Assembly: GCA_902788805.1 (NCBI GenBank)
Contig: CADALO010000003.1
Location: 243,102-307,101, forward strand
Direction of reading: 5' to 3'
From: an uncultured Bacteroidota bacterium
GTDB lineage: Bacteria; Bacteroidota; Bacteroidia; Bacteroidales; P3
Length of the DNA stretch: 64,000 bases
The stretch's first letter is position 1, and every line of letters begins with the position of its first letter. Under the pieces are notes generated by a model. The model did no database searches. It was not told the DNA's origin and saw only the letters and a program-made list of their open reading frames with translations. A program made the translations under genes and the position numbers. Shown here piece after piece: positions 37,060 through 46,140 of the stretch.

Positions 37060-38625
37060 ATGTCTGTTATGCTGCATTGTTTTAAGCGTTTGTTATTGCC
37101 TCTTTGTGTGCTGGTTGCCTTTGTGTTGCAACCGGCTGAGGGGCGTGCGCAACAGCCAGACAACAACATTGATACGAATTTCTATATGGCTATCGATGCG
37201 GCCAACTACGACAGCCTGCTCAACAATTTCTATATGCAGCAGTTCCGCCGCTCGGCGCAGCGCCATCAGAACCGTCGTGCCTCGCTGATGTATGCCGACT
37301 TCGACAATATTCCAGATTCGGTGTTCGTGCGCCGTCTGCAGAGCCTGCACACCGTCGTTCCGCTGACCTACAACTCGGAGGTGAGGGCCTACATCAAGGT
37401 ATATGTGCGCATTATGAGTCACCGCCTCGATGCTATGCTGTCGCTTTCGGAGTACTATTTCCCGATGTTCGAGGAGACGCTGGACCGCTACAAGGTGCCT
37501 GAGGAACTGAAGTATCTGACTATCGTTGAGTCGGCGCTGAACCCGCAGGCCACATCGCGTGCCGGTGCCGCCGGCCTGTGGCAGTTCATCTATGGCACGG
37601 GCAAGCACTATGAGCTGGAAATCAGCTCGCTGGTGGACGAGCGTCGCGACCCCTACAAGTCGACAGTGGCAGCGGCACGCTATCTGCGCACGCTTTATGA
37701 TATGTATGGCGACTGGCAGCTGGCTATGGCGGCCTACAACTGCGGGCCGGGCAACGTGAACAAGGCTATTGCGCGCTCGGGCGGCAAGCACACCTTCTGG
37801 GGAATCTATCCCTATCTGCCGCGCGAGACCCGCGGCTACATACCTAAGTATATAGGCGCCACATATATTATGAACTACTACCACGAGCACGGGCTTGTGG
37901 CGGGACACTACGACATTCCGGTGCGCACCGACACGGTGCACCTGCACAGGGATATACATCTTGGTGTGGTTGAACGGTTTACCGGCATCCCGCGCGAGCA
38001 GCTGCGCCAGCTCAACCCGCAGTTCCGTACCGATGTTGTGCCGGCCTCGTCACGCACCTACGCACTCTGTCTGCCGGCAGGCAAGACATCGCTGTTCCTT
38101 GCCAACGAGGACACTATCTGCAAGGTGTCGAAGGACACGATAAGCAAGAACGCTGTGGTGCCTCTAAGTTCGGGCACTATCGTGTACCATAAAGTGCGCA
38201 AGGGCGAGACTTTCAACTCGGTGGCCAAGAAGTACGGCGTGTCGCCCAGCAATCTGCGCCGTTGGAACGGCAAGGGCCGCAAGAGTACGCTGAAGGTGGG
38301 GCAGAGGCTGAAGGTTTATCTGCCTGCATCGGTGGCGAAGGAGGAAGAGGAACCGGCGGCAAAGGACACCACGACGGTTGTCGATAGCCTGACGATGGCT
38401 GCCGACAGCACTGGCAACAACGAGGTAAAGGCAACGCAGACAAAACCTGCGCAGACCAAGGCTTCGCAGCCCAAGACGCAGCAGGCGGTATACCACACCG
38501 TCAAGAAGGGCGAGCATCTGTCGATGATTGCAAAGAAGTATGGCACCACACCGCAGAAACTGATGAAGCTGAACAACCTGAAGAGCGATGTGATCCGTGT
38601 GGGACAGAAATTGAGAGTGAAATGA
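37060..38625 (+). CDS. mltD: MltD-like lytic transglycosylase with two LysM domains
   Basis: A 521-aa exported murein enzyme. Signal peptide about 1-30 (LLLPLCVLVAFVLQPAEGRAQ); ATG 37069 is an alternative start. A helical region (about 60-140) precedes the SLT domain with the catalytic Glu157 in LTIVESALNPQATSRAGAAGLWQF, then YLRTLYDMYGDWQLAMAAYNCGPGNVNKAI. LysM peptidoglycan-binding repeats are at about 368-411 (VYHKVRKGETFNSVAKKYG) and 476-520 (VYHTVKKGEHLSMIAKKYG). It cleaves glycan strands to 1,6-anhydro products. First gene of an envelope operon with the FtsB/DivIC-like and NlpC/P60 genes. Confidence 0.94.
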   Translation: MSVMLHCFKRLLLPLCVLVAFVLQPAEGRAQQPDNNIDTNFYMAIDAANYDSLLNNFYMQQFRRSAQRHQNRRASLMYADFDNIPDSVFVRRLQSLHTVVPLTYNSEVRAYIKVYVRIMSHRLDAMLSLSEYYFPMFEETLDRYKVPEELKYLTIVESALNPQATSRAGAAGLWQFIYGTGKHYELEISSLVDERRDPYKSTVAAARYLRTLYDMYGDWQLAMAAYNCGPGNVNKAIARSGGKHTFWGIYPYLPRETRGYIPKYIGATYIMNYYHEHGLVAGHYDIPVRTDTVHLHRDIHLGVVERFTGIPREQLRQLNPQFRTDVVPASSRTYALCLPAGKTSLFLANEDTICKVSKDTISKNAVVPLSSGTIVYHKVRKGETFNSVAKKYGVSPSNLRRWNGKGRKSTLKVGQRLKVYLPASVAKEEEEPAAKDTTTVVDSLTMAADSTGNNEVKATQTKPAQTKASQPKTQQAVYHTVKKGEHLSMIAKKYGTTPQKLMKLNNLKSDVIRVGQKLRVK

Positions 38626-38660
38626 GACGGCTGATTTTGAACCAATGAACTGATGGAGTT

Positions 38661-38972
38661 ATGAAGAAGATAAAAGAGACCCTGTTTTGGAAGGTTATAA
38701 CGAACAAATATTTCATTGTCTGTTTCGTTTTCTTTCTGATTATCCTTGTGCTCGACGAGAACAACCTGCTGGTTATACGCTCGTTGAAGCACGATGTGGC
38801 GGAGCTTGACTATACTATCGACACGTTGAAGCAGGGTATCTATCAGGACAGCCTTCAGGCCGAGCGCCTGATGTACAATCTCGATACCATAGAGCGCTAT
38901 GGCAGAGAGAATTACTATATGAAGAAGAAGAATGAAGACGTGTTTGTCGTGGTCAATGAAGAGAAGGATTGA
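38661..38972 (+). CDS. FtsB/DivIC-like septum formation protein
   Basis: A 103-aa bitopic membrane protein: short cytosolic N-terminus, one transmembrane helix (about residues 17-32, YFIVCFVFFLIILVL), a periplasmic coiled coil (RSLKHDVAELDYTIDTLKQG) and a conserved RYGRENYYMKKKNEDVFVV end typical of Bacteroidetes septum formation initiator proteins. FtsB/DivIC bridges FtsL and FtsQ in the divisome. It is 35 bp after mltD and 29 bp before the NlpC/P60 gene, so transcribed with them. Confidence 0.9.
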   Translation: MKKIKETLFWKVITNKYFIVCFVFFLIILVLDENNLLVIRSLKHDVAELDYTIDTLKQGIYQDSLQAERLMYNLDTIERYGRENYYMKKKNEDVFVVVNEEKD

Positions 38973-39001
38973 GAGTATATAATTAGAATGGGCAGATGAT
39001 T

Positions 39002-39625
39002 ATGAAAAAGAATGTATTATATATTTGTGTAGCAGCTATGTTCGCATCGATGATGACGTCGTGCGATGCTATAAAGAAGTTCTTGAACACCGACTTGTCG
39101 GACGAGGAATATATTGTAGGACAGCTTTATGCCGACGAGTATGTGAAGGAGACGCCCGTGCAGTTCCACGGCACCAAGCCCCCAAAGCCCAACGCAGGAG
39201 GCGGATCGGGCAGCACTGGCATTGAACTGAACGACAAGGACAACAGGGACTTGTATGCTGCTATCGATTCGTGGTACGGCACACCTTACCTTTATGGCGG
39301 CTGCAGCACGTCTGGTGTCGACTGCTCCTGTTTTGTGGGCAAGATTTTCAAGTCGGTTTACGGTGCCAATCTGCACCGCACAGCAAACGACATACAGCTT
39401 GATATGGCCAAGATGGTTTCACGCGATGCATTGCGCGAGGGCGATATAGTGTTTTTCACCAACTCGAACGGTAAGGTGTCGCACGTGGGCATCTATCTTA
39501 AGGACGACCTTTTCGTGCATTCGTCTACTTCCAACGGCGTGACTATCAGTTCGCTCGATAACAGCTACTGGAAGAAGCACTTCTACAAAGGCGGTCGCCA
39601 CAAGGCCGTAAAGACTAAGTATTGA
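39002..39625 (+). CDS. NlpC/P60-family lipoprotein peptidase
   Basis: A 207-aa lipoprotein from the ATG at 39002 (an ATG at 38996 adds two residues). Signal MKKNVLYICVAAMFASMMTSC with lipidation at about Cys21. The NlpC/P60 domain spans about 80-205: catalytic Cys108 in SGVDCSCFVG, His in KVSHVGIYL and HSSTSNGV, and GDIVFFTNSNG between. These cysteine peptidases cut D-Glu-mDAP links in peptidoglycan stems. It is the last gene of the envelope operon; a convergent SUI1 gene ends 6 bp away. Confidence 0.92.
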   Translation: MKKNVLYICVAAMFASMMTSCDAIKKFLNTDLSDEEYIVGQLYADEYVKETPVQFHGTKPPKPNAGGGSGSTGIELNDKDNRDLYAAIDSWYGTPYLYGGCSTSGVDCSCFVGKIFKSVYGANLHRTANDIQLDMAKMVSRDALREGDIVFFTNSNGKVSHVGIYLKDDLFVHSSTSNGVTISSLDNSYWKKHFYKGGRHKAVKTKY

Positions 39626-39631
39626 TTCTCC

Positions 39632-39961
39632 TTATTTTACTTTGTATCCTTCAGCGAGCAGCAGATTTTTGACCTTCTCGCAGTGGTCGCCTTGGATAAG
39701 GATTTCGCCGTCTTTGGTGTTGCCGCCTACGCCGCATTTTGTCTTTAGCATCTTGCCCAGTGCGGCAAGGTCGTCGTCGGTGCCGACAAAGCCTGTGACC
39801 AGTGTAACTTGCTTGCCGCCTCGCTGTTTGCGGTCAAGAGTGACGTGGAGTTTTTGCTGCTGTGGCGGCAAGGTCTCCAGCAAAGGCTCGTCGTCTTCAT
39901 ACTCATAGTTGAAGTCGGGATTGGTGGAGTAGACCACGCCTATACGGTTTTTCTTGGACAT
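39632..39961 (-). CDS. SUI1/YciH-family translation factor
   Basis: A 109-aa protein of the eIF1-like SUI1 family. The conserved domain is residues about 38-107: [40 protein letters not shown] and [10 protein letters not shown]. The RxxRGGKxVT and GxGGTxKxGxIxIQGD patterns are diagnostic. In eukaryotes eIF1 guards start-codon choice; the role of bacterial YciH is modest and condition dependent. It follows a spacer of short tandem repeats and is convergent with the NlpC gene. Confidence 0.92.
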   Translation of the reverse strand: MSKKNRIGVVYSTNPDFNYEYEDDEPLLETLPPQQQKLHVTLDRKQRGGKQVTLVTGFVGTDDDLAALGKMLKTKCGVGGNTKDGEILIQGDHCEKVKNLLLAEGYKVK

Positions 39962-39966
39962 AGGAT

Positions 39967-40075
39967 GTTGAGGTGTTGATATGTTGAGGTGTTGATATGT
40001 TGATATGTTGATATGTTGATATGGGGGCGGCAGCCAGTTAAGGTTAAGGTTAAGGTTAAGGTTAAGGTTAAGGTC
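39967..40075. repeat. Tandem 8-mers and 6-mers
   Basis: TGTTGATA-type 8-mers (39967-40021), a short spacer, then AAGGTT hexamers about six times (40037-40075). The 8-mer also occurs at 42901-42925. Confidence 0.85.
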
Positions 40076-40079
40076 GGTG

Positions 40080-40958
40080 TTACGGTACGAGTACTTTGAG
40101 CGATTTGCGTTCGTTGTGGAAGTGCAGTTCTTCGCCTATGCGTTCACCTTCGCCGTCGATGTTGACCCACTTCTCGGCGTTGTTGTAGACGGTCACCTCG
40201 TTGGCTTTGAAGTATTCGACGTGCTGTGACAGCTCGAAGTGGTTGAGATAGAGTAGGGGTGCTGTCAGAGGCAGGTGCAGCAGCGGTATGCGGTCGACGA
40301 TGCAGACGTCGATAAGGCCGTCGTCAAGTTTGGCCAATGGCGCGATGGCGGTGTTGTAGCCGAACTGGTTGGAGTTGGCAAAGCTGATGAACCAGGCCTT
40401 GCGCTCTATCTCGTTGCCGTCGATGTTGAGGCGGAATGTGTGTTCCTTATAGGTTGGGTAGTCGGTAAGGATAATCTTGGCGTATGCCTGCAGACCTCTG
40501 GCTTTTGCCTGCTTCATACGACGCGCCACGCGTGCATCGAAGCCGATGCCGGCAATGCTGGTCACTACCCGGTCGTTGAGATAGATGGTGTCTATTTCAG
40601 CCACCTTATAGTGGTTGAGCACCTCTATTGCGTGGGCTGGTGTCAGGGGTATCTTGAGGTTGCGTGCCAGGCCGTTGCCGCTGCCGCAGGGGATAATGCC
40701 CAGCGTCATACCGCTGCCAGCCATACCCGACACAACGTCGTTGACGCTGCCGTCGCCGCCCACAGCGACAATGGCGTCAAAGCAGCCTTGCTCCACTGCT
40801 TCGTGGGCAAGCTCTTTGCCGTGGTGGATGCGTTCTGTGTAGCGGACAGTGTAGTCGATAAGGCTCTTGTCGATGGTCTTGTCGAGAAGTTCCTCTATTT
40901 TCTTCTGCTTACCAATGCCCGATATGGGGTTGACGATAAAGACAATGTTGCGTTTCAT
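40080..40958 (-). CDS. Diacylglycerol kinase-like lipid kinase (YegS/DagK)
   Basis: A 292-aa lipid kinase, start at 40958 ([20 protein letters not shown]). It has the DAGK catalytic domain: [19 protein letters not shown] (GGDGT-like motif with Ser in place of Thr), [16 protein letters not shown] and GIGFDARV. The C-terminal beta-sandwich ends [12 protein letters not shown]. It phosphorylates diacylglycerol or a related lipid. It starts one base past the LtaS-like stop (40960), so both form one unit: LtaS-type enzymes release diacylglycerol and a DAG kinase recycles it, a meaningful pairing. Confidence 0.9.
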   Translation of the reverse strand: MKRNIVFIVNPISGIGKQKKIEELLDKTIDKSLIDYTVRYTERIHHGKELAHEAVEQGCFDAIVAVGGDGSVNDVVSGMAGSGMTLGIIPCGSGNGLARNLKIPLTPAHAIEVLNHYKVAEIDTIYLNDRVVTSIAGIGFDARVARRMKQAKARGLQAYAKIILTDYPTYKEHTFRLNIDGNEIERKAWFISFANSNQFGYNTAIAPLAKLDDGLIDVCIVDRIPLLHLPLTAPLLYLNHFELSQHVEYFKANEVTVYNNAEKWVNIDGEGERIGEELHFHNERKSLKVLVP

Positions 40959-40959
40959 A

Positions 40960-42900
40960 TTATTGGGCTTTTGCTTGCAATTGGTTGTCAATCATACGCT
41001 GGGAGTATTGCTGCAGTACAGCCTTTAGCAGACCCAGTTTGCCGTTGCCGTCCTGTTCGAAGGTGCGGCTCTTTGTCTCTTCAAGGAGCGCGACACCCTC
41101 GTTGGTCACCAGTTGGTGGTAGCCGCATCCGTAGGCTATCTGCCATCCTTCCTTCTGCTGGAAGACGCTGTTGCCGAAGCAGATGCAAGGCTCGTTGTAT
41201 CCGAGGTAGTCGATGAGCGTCGGCATAATGTCGCTCTGCTGCACGATGCGTTTGCTGCGTTGGCCGGTGGGGTGTTGCGGGTCGAACACTATCATCGGGA
41301 TGCGATACCAAGGGCCGTAGTCGTTGAACTCGGGCGAGAGGGCCTGTGCCGGATGGTCGGCCATAATGATGAAAAGAGTGTTGTCGTACCAAGGCTGCGC
41401 CGAAGCGGTGGCGAAGAACTTGCGCAGAGCCATATCGCTGTAGTTCACGCATTCCAGAATGGGATGGTTGCCCTTGCGGAGCTTGCCTTTATATTCTTCG
41501 GGGATGGTGTAGGGGTGGTGCGACGAGATGGTGAAAACGCCAGCAAAGAACGGCTCGGGAGTGCGTGTCAGCTGCAGAGCCATATAATGCAGGAAGTGCT
41601 CGTCGAATATGCCCCACGTGCCGTCGTAGTAGGTCTCGTCGCCAAACTCGTTGCGGCCATAATAGGCATCAAAGCCTATCTTCTTGCAGAAAGCGTCGAA
41701 GCCCATCGAACCGTTATAGGCTCCGTGGAAGAAAGCGGTGTTGTAGCCGTGCTTCTTCAGCAGCATAGGCAGTCCGACGATGTCGTTTTTCTTGTAGTTC
41801 GACATCAGTACCGGGCGGTCCATCAGCGTGGGCAGCGATGCCATCACGCTGGGAATAGACTCAATAGACTTTTTGCCGTTGGAGCGTCCTTGGAAGAGCA
41901 GGCTCTTGCTTGCCAGCGAGTCAAGGAATGGTGTGAAGCTGACCTCGAGGCTGTCGTTGTAGCAACCCATATATTCCTGTGAGAAACTCTCCAGTATTAT
42001 GATTACCACGTTCTTGCCGCGATAATATGTAAGGCTGTCGCTGCCAACGTACGCCACCTGTCCTGCGCCGGCTCGGAAGTCGCCGTAGCTGATGCCGCTG
42101 CCGCCGGTTGCCGCCAGAGGTGTGAACTGCGGGTTGAACAGCGCTGCAGCCTCATCGTCGGACATATAGTCGAGCTTGGTGAGGTCTGCCACGCCCAGTG
42201 TGCGGATGATGTTGTAGGGAGAGTTGAGTACCAGCGGTGCGTTCTTCATCTGGCAGTAGCGAGCCGAATCGTTGAGCTCGATGAAATGGCGCTGCGCGCC
42301 GCCACGCACAAAGAAAAATGTCAGCAACAGGCCGACACCGAGTCCGATATAGTCGTTGCGACGGTTGATGCCGTATTCGTTAAGGGCAGGGAAGACGGTC
42401 TTGTGCGAGCATAGCAGCAACAGAGCAATTATGGCTACGCCGCTGACGCTGACGGGCCAGTAGTCGACCAAAAACTTGGGAATCAGGTTGCCCATATCGC
42501 CGCCGACGCCCATATAGGCGAACATCTCGCTGCTCATTCGGCGGTAGGTGAATTGGAAGTAGGCTACGTCAATCTGGTTGACCACTACCACCACAAGCAC
42601 GGGAATCAGGTAGAGACAGTCGCTCAGAATGCGATACCACCCTTTCCAGCGTATGTTGGAGGGAATGAGGTTCATAACGATGAACGGCACCAGCACCAGT
42701 GTCAGCGTGGCCATTGCAAAACGCAGGAATCCCCACACTATGCCGGCCCATTCGCCGAAGCCGCCGATGTGGAAATGCCCGCTGTTGAGCAGGTAGTACA
42801 TCACCTGTGTAAGTGTCAGCGCCACAAGTGCTATGAGTATTTTTGTGACCAGATAACCGTATATGTTTCTTGGATTAAACCAACCTGTTTTGTGTGACAT
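40960..42900 (-). CDS. LtaS-like sulfatase-family phosphoglycerol transferase
   Basis: A 646-aa membrane enzyme: five N-terminal transmembrane helices (within about 15-235) and a large extracytoplasmic alkaline-phosphatase/sulfatase domain. Active-site region VVIIILESFSQEYMG contains the nucleophile, Ser or Thr near residue 300. Further blocks are NGKKSIESIPSVMASLP, YNTAFFHGAYNGSMGFD, FTISSHHPYTIP and LFIIMADHPAQALSPEF. It belongs to the LTA synthase/OpgB group that moves phosphoglycerol or phosphoethanolamine from lipids to surface glycans. Bacteroidales have no LTA, so the acceptor is probably another glycan. Coupled to the DAG kinase gene downstream. Confidence 0.9.
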   Translation of the reverse strand: MSHKTGWFNPRNIYGYLVTKILIALVALTLTQVMYYLLNSGHFHIGGFGEWAGIVWGFLRFAMATLTLVLVPFIVMNLIPSNIRWKGWYRILSDCLYLIPVLVVVVVNQIDVAYFQFTYRRMSSEMFAYMGVGGDMGNLIPKFLVDYWPVSVSGVAIIALLLLCSHKTVFPALNEYGINRRNDYIGLGVGLLLTFFFVRGGAQRHFIELNDSARYCQMKNAPLVLNSPYNIIRTLGVADLTKLDYMSDDEAAALFNPQFTPLAATGGSGISYGDFRAGAGQVAYVGSDSLTYYRGKNVVIIILESFSQEYMGCYNDSLEVSFTPFLDSLASKSLLFQGRSNGKKSIESIPSVMASLPTLMDRPVLMSNYKKNDIVGLPMLLKKHGYNTAFFHGAYNGSMGFDAFCKKIGFDAYYGRNEFGDETYYDGTWGIFDEHFLHYMALQLTRTPEPFFAGVFTISSHHPYTIPEEYKGKLRKGNHPILECVNYSDMALRKFFATASAQPWYDNTLFIIMADHPAQALSPEFNDYGPWYRIPMIVFDPQHPTGQRSKRIVQQSDIMPTLIDYLGYNEPCICFGNSVFQQKEGWQIAYGCGYHQLVTNEGVALLEETKSRTFEQDGNGKLGLLKAVLQQYSQRMIDNQLQAKAQ

Positions 42901-42963
42901 TTGTTGATATGTTGATATGTTTATTGTTTATTTGTTGATTTGTTGTCTGCTTATGCTTTTTGA
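42901..42963. repeat. Short tandem repeats TGTTGATA
   Basis: The spacer between gldB and the LtaS-like gene contains TGTTGATA 8-mers plus TTTATTGTTTATTTGTTG variants, the same unit as at 39967-40021. Confidence 0.65.
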
Positions 42964-43953
42964 TCAGGGCTTGTATTTGGAGGCGGCAAGGATGGCTTGC
43001 GAGTCGGTGTTGTTGAACAGCTCTTTCATCGAACACTTGTTGTTTTCCATATACTTGCGTACAATCTGCCAGCCAATGTAGTGTGTTGTGCGCGGGGCCG
43101 AGTCCTTGAAGGCATTGGTCTTCGGTGCATCGTCGACGAAGTTGTGGTAGCGGCTGAAGTCTTTCTCATACAGCAGGTTGTTCTGTATGAAGAAGGCCCA
43201 CACGTTGCTCTCGTTGGCTTTCATCCATTCCATCTGTTCCTCGCTGTAGCGTATCTTCAGGCGGTTGTCCTTCTTGGGCATCACCTGGTCGAGGAAGTAA
43301 AGCACCTTGCCTTCCGAGATCATCAGGTCGAGCATCGTGATGTTCTGTTCGTCAGGTACTTCGATAAACTGACGTGCAATCTCTGCCATAATATCCGAAG
43401 CCAGATAGGTGCTGTCGCTCATCTCCACAATGTACATCGGCAGTCCGAAATAGCTGTATTTCTCCATTCCGCCCAGCGCGTACTGGTCGATGTTTATCAG
43501 CACACTCTTGGTCTCACGAGGTGCGATGATGCGCTGTGCGTAGTCGAAATTGCCCGAAATGAAGGTGGCGAACCATTTGTAGTCAATCTCGTCATCGAGC
43601 GATTTGGCCTTGTCCAGGGCTACGGTCAGCTCTTTCTCGAGCCAGTGGAGCGAATGGTATTGCCTGTCGCTGATGCGGTAGATGTCGCGCACCGTGCTGT
43701 CGGACATAAAGTCTGCCAGTTGCGACATATAGAGCTGGTCGTCGGGATAGATGTTGAGCAGAGGGCTGTTGAACTTCGTCTTGAAGTCTCTAAGGGCCTG
43801 CTGCAGCTGGTCGGCCGGTGTGTCGAAAAGTGTCTGCTCGAAGCGTTCAATCGTGATGTCGCCGTCGTTGTGCCGCTCGTTTGTGCCCTTGCAGCCGGCA
43901 AGCAGACATATTGCCAAAAGACTATATATAAATAAGTTCTGTATTTTTTTCAT
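42964..43953 (-). CDS. gldB: Gliding motility lipoprotein GldB
   Basis: A 329-aa lipoprotein (start at 43953; lipidation Cys21 of LLAICLLAGCKG). Characteristic GldB blocks: TIERFEQTLFDTPADQLQ, PLLNIYPDD, RDIYRISDRQYHSL, LEKELTVALD, YLASDIMAEIARQFI, SEGKVLYFLDQVMP, MEWMKANESNVWAFFIQNNLLYEKD and APRTTHYIGWQIVRKYM. GldB is required for gliding in Flavobacterium and is retained in non-gliding Bacteroidetes with T9SS. The window also holds five T9SS cargo genes. It has a promoter (43980-44009) overlapping the upstream terminator hairpin. Confidence 0.92.
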   Translation of the reverse strand: MKKIQNLFIYSLLAICLLAGCKGTNERHNDGDITIERFEQTLFDTPADQLQQALRDFKTKFNSPLLNIYPDDQLYMSQLADFMSDSTVRDIYRISDRQYHSLHWLEKELTVALDKAKSLDDEIDYKWFATFISGNFDYAQRIIAPRETKSVLINIDQYALGGMEKYSYFGLPMYIVEMSDSTYLASDIMAEIARQFIEVPDEQNITMLDLMISEGKVLYFLDQVMPKKDNRLKIRYSEEQMEWMKANESNVWAFFIQNNLLYEKDFSRYHNFVDDAPKTNAFKDSAPRTTHYIGWQIVRKYMENNKCSMKELFNNTDSQAILAASKYKP

Positions 43954-43979
43954 AAAGCAAAGCATCTGAAAACAAAATG

Positions 43980-44009
43980 CAAAGATACTAAAAAAACTAC
44001 AAATGCAAA
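43980..44009 (-). promoter_or_regulatory. gldB: gldB promoter: TTTG-N18-TATCTTTG
   Basis: Minus strand: -33 TTTG (44006-44009) and -7 TATCTTTG (43980-43987), spacer 18 bp, 27 bp ahead of the gldB ATG. The -33 box lies inside the stem of the upstream terminator. Confidence 0.72.
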
Positions 44010-44038
44010 GGCCGCACCATCATAGGTGCGGCCTTTGC
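44005..44038 (-). terminator. Terminator of the DUF349 gene
   Basis: A 14-bp perfect stem (GCAAAGGCCGCACC / GGTGCGGCCTTTGC) with a 6-nt loop, 21 bp after the stop at 44060. A T-run (TTTTTTT) comes a few bases later on the minus strand. It overlaps the gldB -33 box. Confidence 0.88.
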
Positions 44039-44059
44039 GAAAAGCATTGCTAAAAAATC

Positions 44060-46048
44060 TTATTTTTCTTTTGCAGCCTCGGTTTGCCCGGCCTCTTCGG
44101 TGTTGAGGATTTTGAGCTTTGCCTCGAGGAGAGCAATCTCCTGGCGGGCGCTCTGCATCTTCTTCTCGAACTCGGCCTTCAGCAGGTCGGCCTGCTTCGA
44201 GTTGGCGAGGAAGCCCAGGTTGTTCTCCCACAGACTGATATCGCTGCGCAGTTTCTGGATTTGCTCCATCAGCTGGTTCTTCTTGTTGCCGTGGTCGCCC
44301 GAAGCGTTGCTGTGCAGGGTCTCGCGGAATGAGTTGAGCTCGGCTTCGCGGGCGGTAATCTTCAGCTTCTCGAACATAGCGTTGATGGTGTCGCGGAACT
44401 CCTTCTGCAGGCGCTGCTTGTCGGCGATAGGCACAAAGCCCACCTCCATCCAGCGACGCTGGAAGTCCTTGATGGCGGTGAGGTTCTCCTCCTTGTCGTC
44501 GCCAAAGGCGAAGGCCTTGAGTTCGGTCAGGATGGCCTCTTTCTTGGCCAGGTTCTCCTGCTCCGAGCCGCGCAGTTCGGTGAAGTAGGCCGACTTGCGG
44601 TTGAAGAACTCGTCGCAGGCGCCGCGGAAGCGCTGCCAAATCTTCTCGCTGACCTTGCGGCTGACGGGACCTATATGTTTCCACTCGTCCTGCAGTTTCA
44701 GCAGCTCCTCGGTAGCCTTCTTCCAGTCGTCGCGTTTGGCAATGGCTTCGGCCTGCAGACAGAGGTCGATCTTCTTGTTATAGTTTTCGCTCTGCTCGTC
44801 CTTGACGGTGTCGAAGTGCTGTTTCTTCTCGGCATAGAAGCGGTCGATGCTGCCCTTGAAGGTGTTCCATATCTCCTCGTTCTGCTCGCGCGGGACGGGG
44901 CCGATGCTCTTCCACACTTTCAGCAGCTCGTCGAGCTGAGCCGACACCTCGTTCCACTGCTTGGTGGCCGTAGGCTTCTCGGCGGTGAGCTCCTGTGCTT
45001 TCTCTATGAGAGCCTGCTTTGCCAGCAGGTTTTTCTCCATCTCCTCGCGACGCTGCTCGTAGTGCTCGCGACGGCGCTCGTCAATCTGCGACGCGGCGTT
45101 GCGGAAACGAGCCCAAATCTCGTCGTTGTGCTCTACCGGCACAGGACCAATCTCGCGCCACTGTTCACGCAGGTTCTGCAGCTCTTTGGCGGCTTTTGCT
45201 ATTGAGGGTTCCACTATCAGTTCCTCGGCTTTCTCGCACAGGAGGGTCTTGCTTTCAAGGTTTTTCTTTTGATCAAGGAGAATGAGTTCCTTGTTGATTT
45301 TCACCTTGTTGAAGAACTGCTCGATGAGGAAGTGGTAGTTCTGCCACAGGCCGTTGAGTTCGGCACGCGGCACCTCGCCGATGGCCTTCCAGCGGTCCTG
45401 GATGGCGTTGAACTGGTCGTAGGAGGCCTTCAGGCTCTCCGATTCGTCGTCTATCAGCTTGCGCAGTTCTTCAAGGATCTGCTGTTTCTGTTCGAGGTTG
45501 TGCTTCTTTGCGGCTTCCACCTCGTCGATGTGTTTCTGTCTACGTTCGCGGTAGACGCTGTATATCTTGCGGTAGGCTTCGGCCACGCTGTCGTCGCCGC
45601 CTTCGTACTCGTCTTTGTTGCCGCCTTCTTCGATGAATTTGTCGAAGGCTGCTTTCTTGGCCTCTTTGTCGGCCTCGGCGAAGCGCAGTTTGATGGCTCC
45701 TACACGGTTCTTGATCTTGGTGATGTCGTCGGTCTGCAGCAGTTCTTTGAGGGCTTCGGTCAGTTCCTCGCGGCTGAAGGCGCTGTAGTCGATAGCGGGT
45801 TCCTCTTCGATCTCAGCCTCTGGTGTCGAGTCGTTTTCGGCATCAGCCTCGACGGGCTGCTCTTCGACAATTGCTTGTGGTTGGTTTTCAGTAGGTTCGG
45901 CTTCCGTTTCGGGGGCGTTGCTCTGTGTGTTTTCAGCAGTTGGTACTGCCAGAGGTTCGGGTGTCTGCTCGGACAGGGTTGCCTCGGTTTCCGGTTGCGG
46001 ATTCTGGGCTTCCATTGTCACGTTCTGCATTTCTTTTGGTTCGTCCAT
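44060..46048 (-). CDS. DUF349-repeat protein
   Basis: A 662-aa mostly helical, highly charged protein. The N-terminus (about 1-90) is E/P/Q-rich and probably disordered. From about 100 onward several DUF349 repeats occur, each with a W-x-x-I/IG-pVP-R/V-x-x-x-x-x-L/I-W-x-x-F signature: DRWKAIGEVPRAELNGLW, EQWREIGPVPVEHNDEIW, KVWKSIGPVPREQNEEIW, DEWKHIGPVSRKVSEKIW and RRWMEVGFVPIADKQRLQ. Five copies are visible. Function is unknown; the protein is cytosolic, with no signal peptide. Single gene with a terminator at 44005-44038. A TACCTTTG -7 box (minus, 46133-46140) lies 85 bp upstream. Confidence 0.92.
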   Translation of the reverse strand: MDEPKEMQNVTMEAQNPQPETEATLSEQTPEPLAVPTAENTQSNAPETEAEPTENQPQAIVEEQPVEADAENDSTPEAEIEEEPAIDYSAFSREELTEALKELLQTDDITKIKNRVGAIKLRFAEADKEAKKAAFDKFIEEGGNKDEYEGGDDSVAEAYRKIYSVYRERRQKHIDEVEAAKKHNLEQKQQILEELRKLIDDESESLKASYDQFNAIQDRWKAIGEVPRAELNGLWQNYHFLIEQFFNKVKINKELILLDQKKNLESKTLLCEKAEELIVEPSIAKAAKELQNLREQWREIGPVPVEHNDEIWARFRNAASQIDERRREHYEQRREEMEKNLLAKQALIEKAQELTAEKPTATKQWNEVSAQLDELLKVWKSIGPVPREQNEEIWNTFKGSIDRFYAEKKQHFDTVKDEQSENYNKKIDLCLQAEAIAKRDDWKKATEELLKLQDEWKHIGPVSRKVSEKIWQRFRGACDEFFNRKSAYFTELRGSEQENLAKKEAILTELKAFAFGDDKEENLTAIKDFQRRWMEVGFVPIADKQRLQKEFRDTINAMFEKLKITAREAELNSFRETLHSNASGDHGNKKNQLMEQIQKLRSDISLWENNLGFLANSKQADLLKAEFEKKMQSARQEIALLEAKLKILNTEEAGQTEAAKEK

Positions 46049-46132
46049 AGGATGTTTAATTTGTGTTACAATTACTTGTTTTTTAGTAGATTAATGATGT
46101 TTTTCGGCCTTTGGGCCGTTTGATTCGAAGTG

Positions 46133-46140
46133 CAAAGGTA
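46133..46140 (-). promoter_or_regulatory. -7 box of the DUF349 gene (minus)
   Basis: TACCTTTG on the minus strand fits TAnnTTTG, 85 bp ahead of the ATG at 46048. Confidence 0.45.

Noticed and set aside
40037..40075. Telomere-like AAGGTT repeats
   Set aside because: Internal, about 40 bp, between ordinary genes; one of many short tandem repeats in this window.
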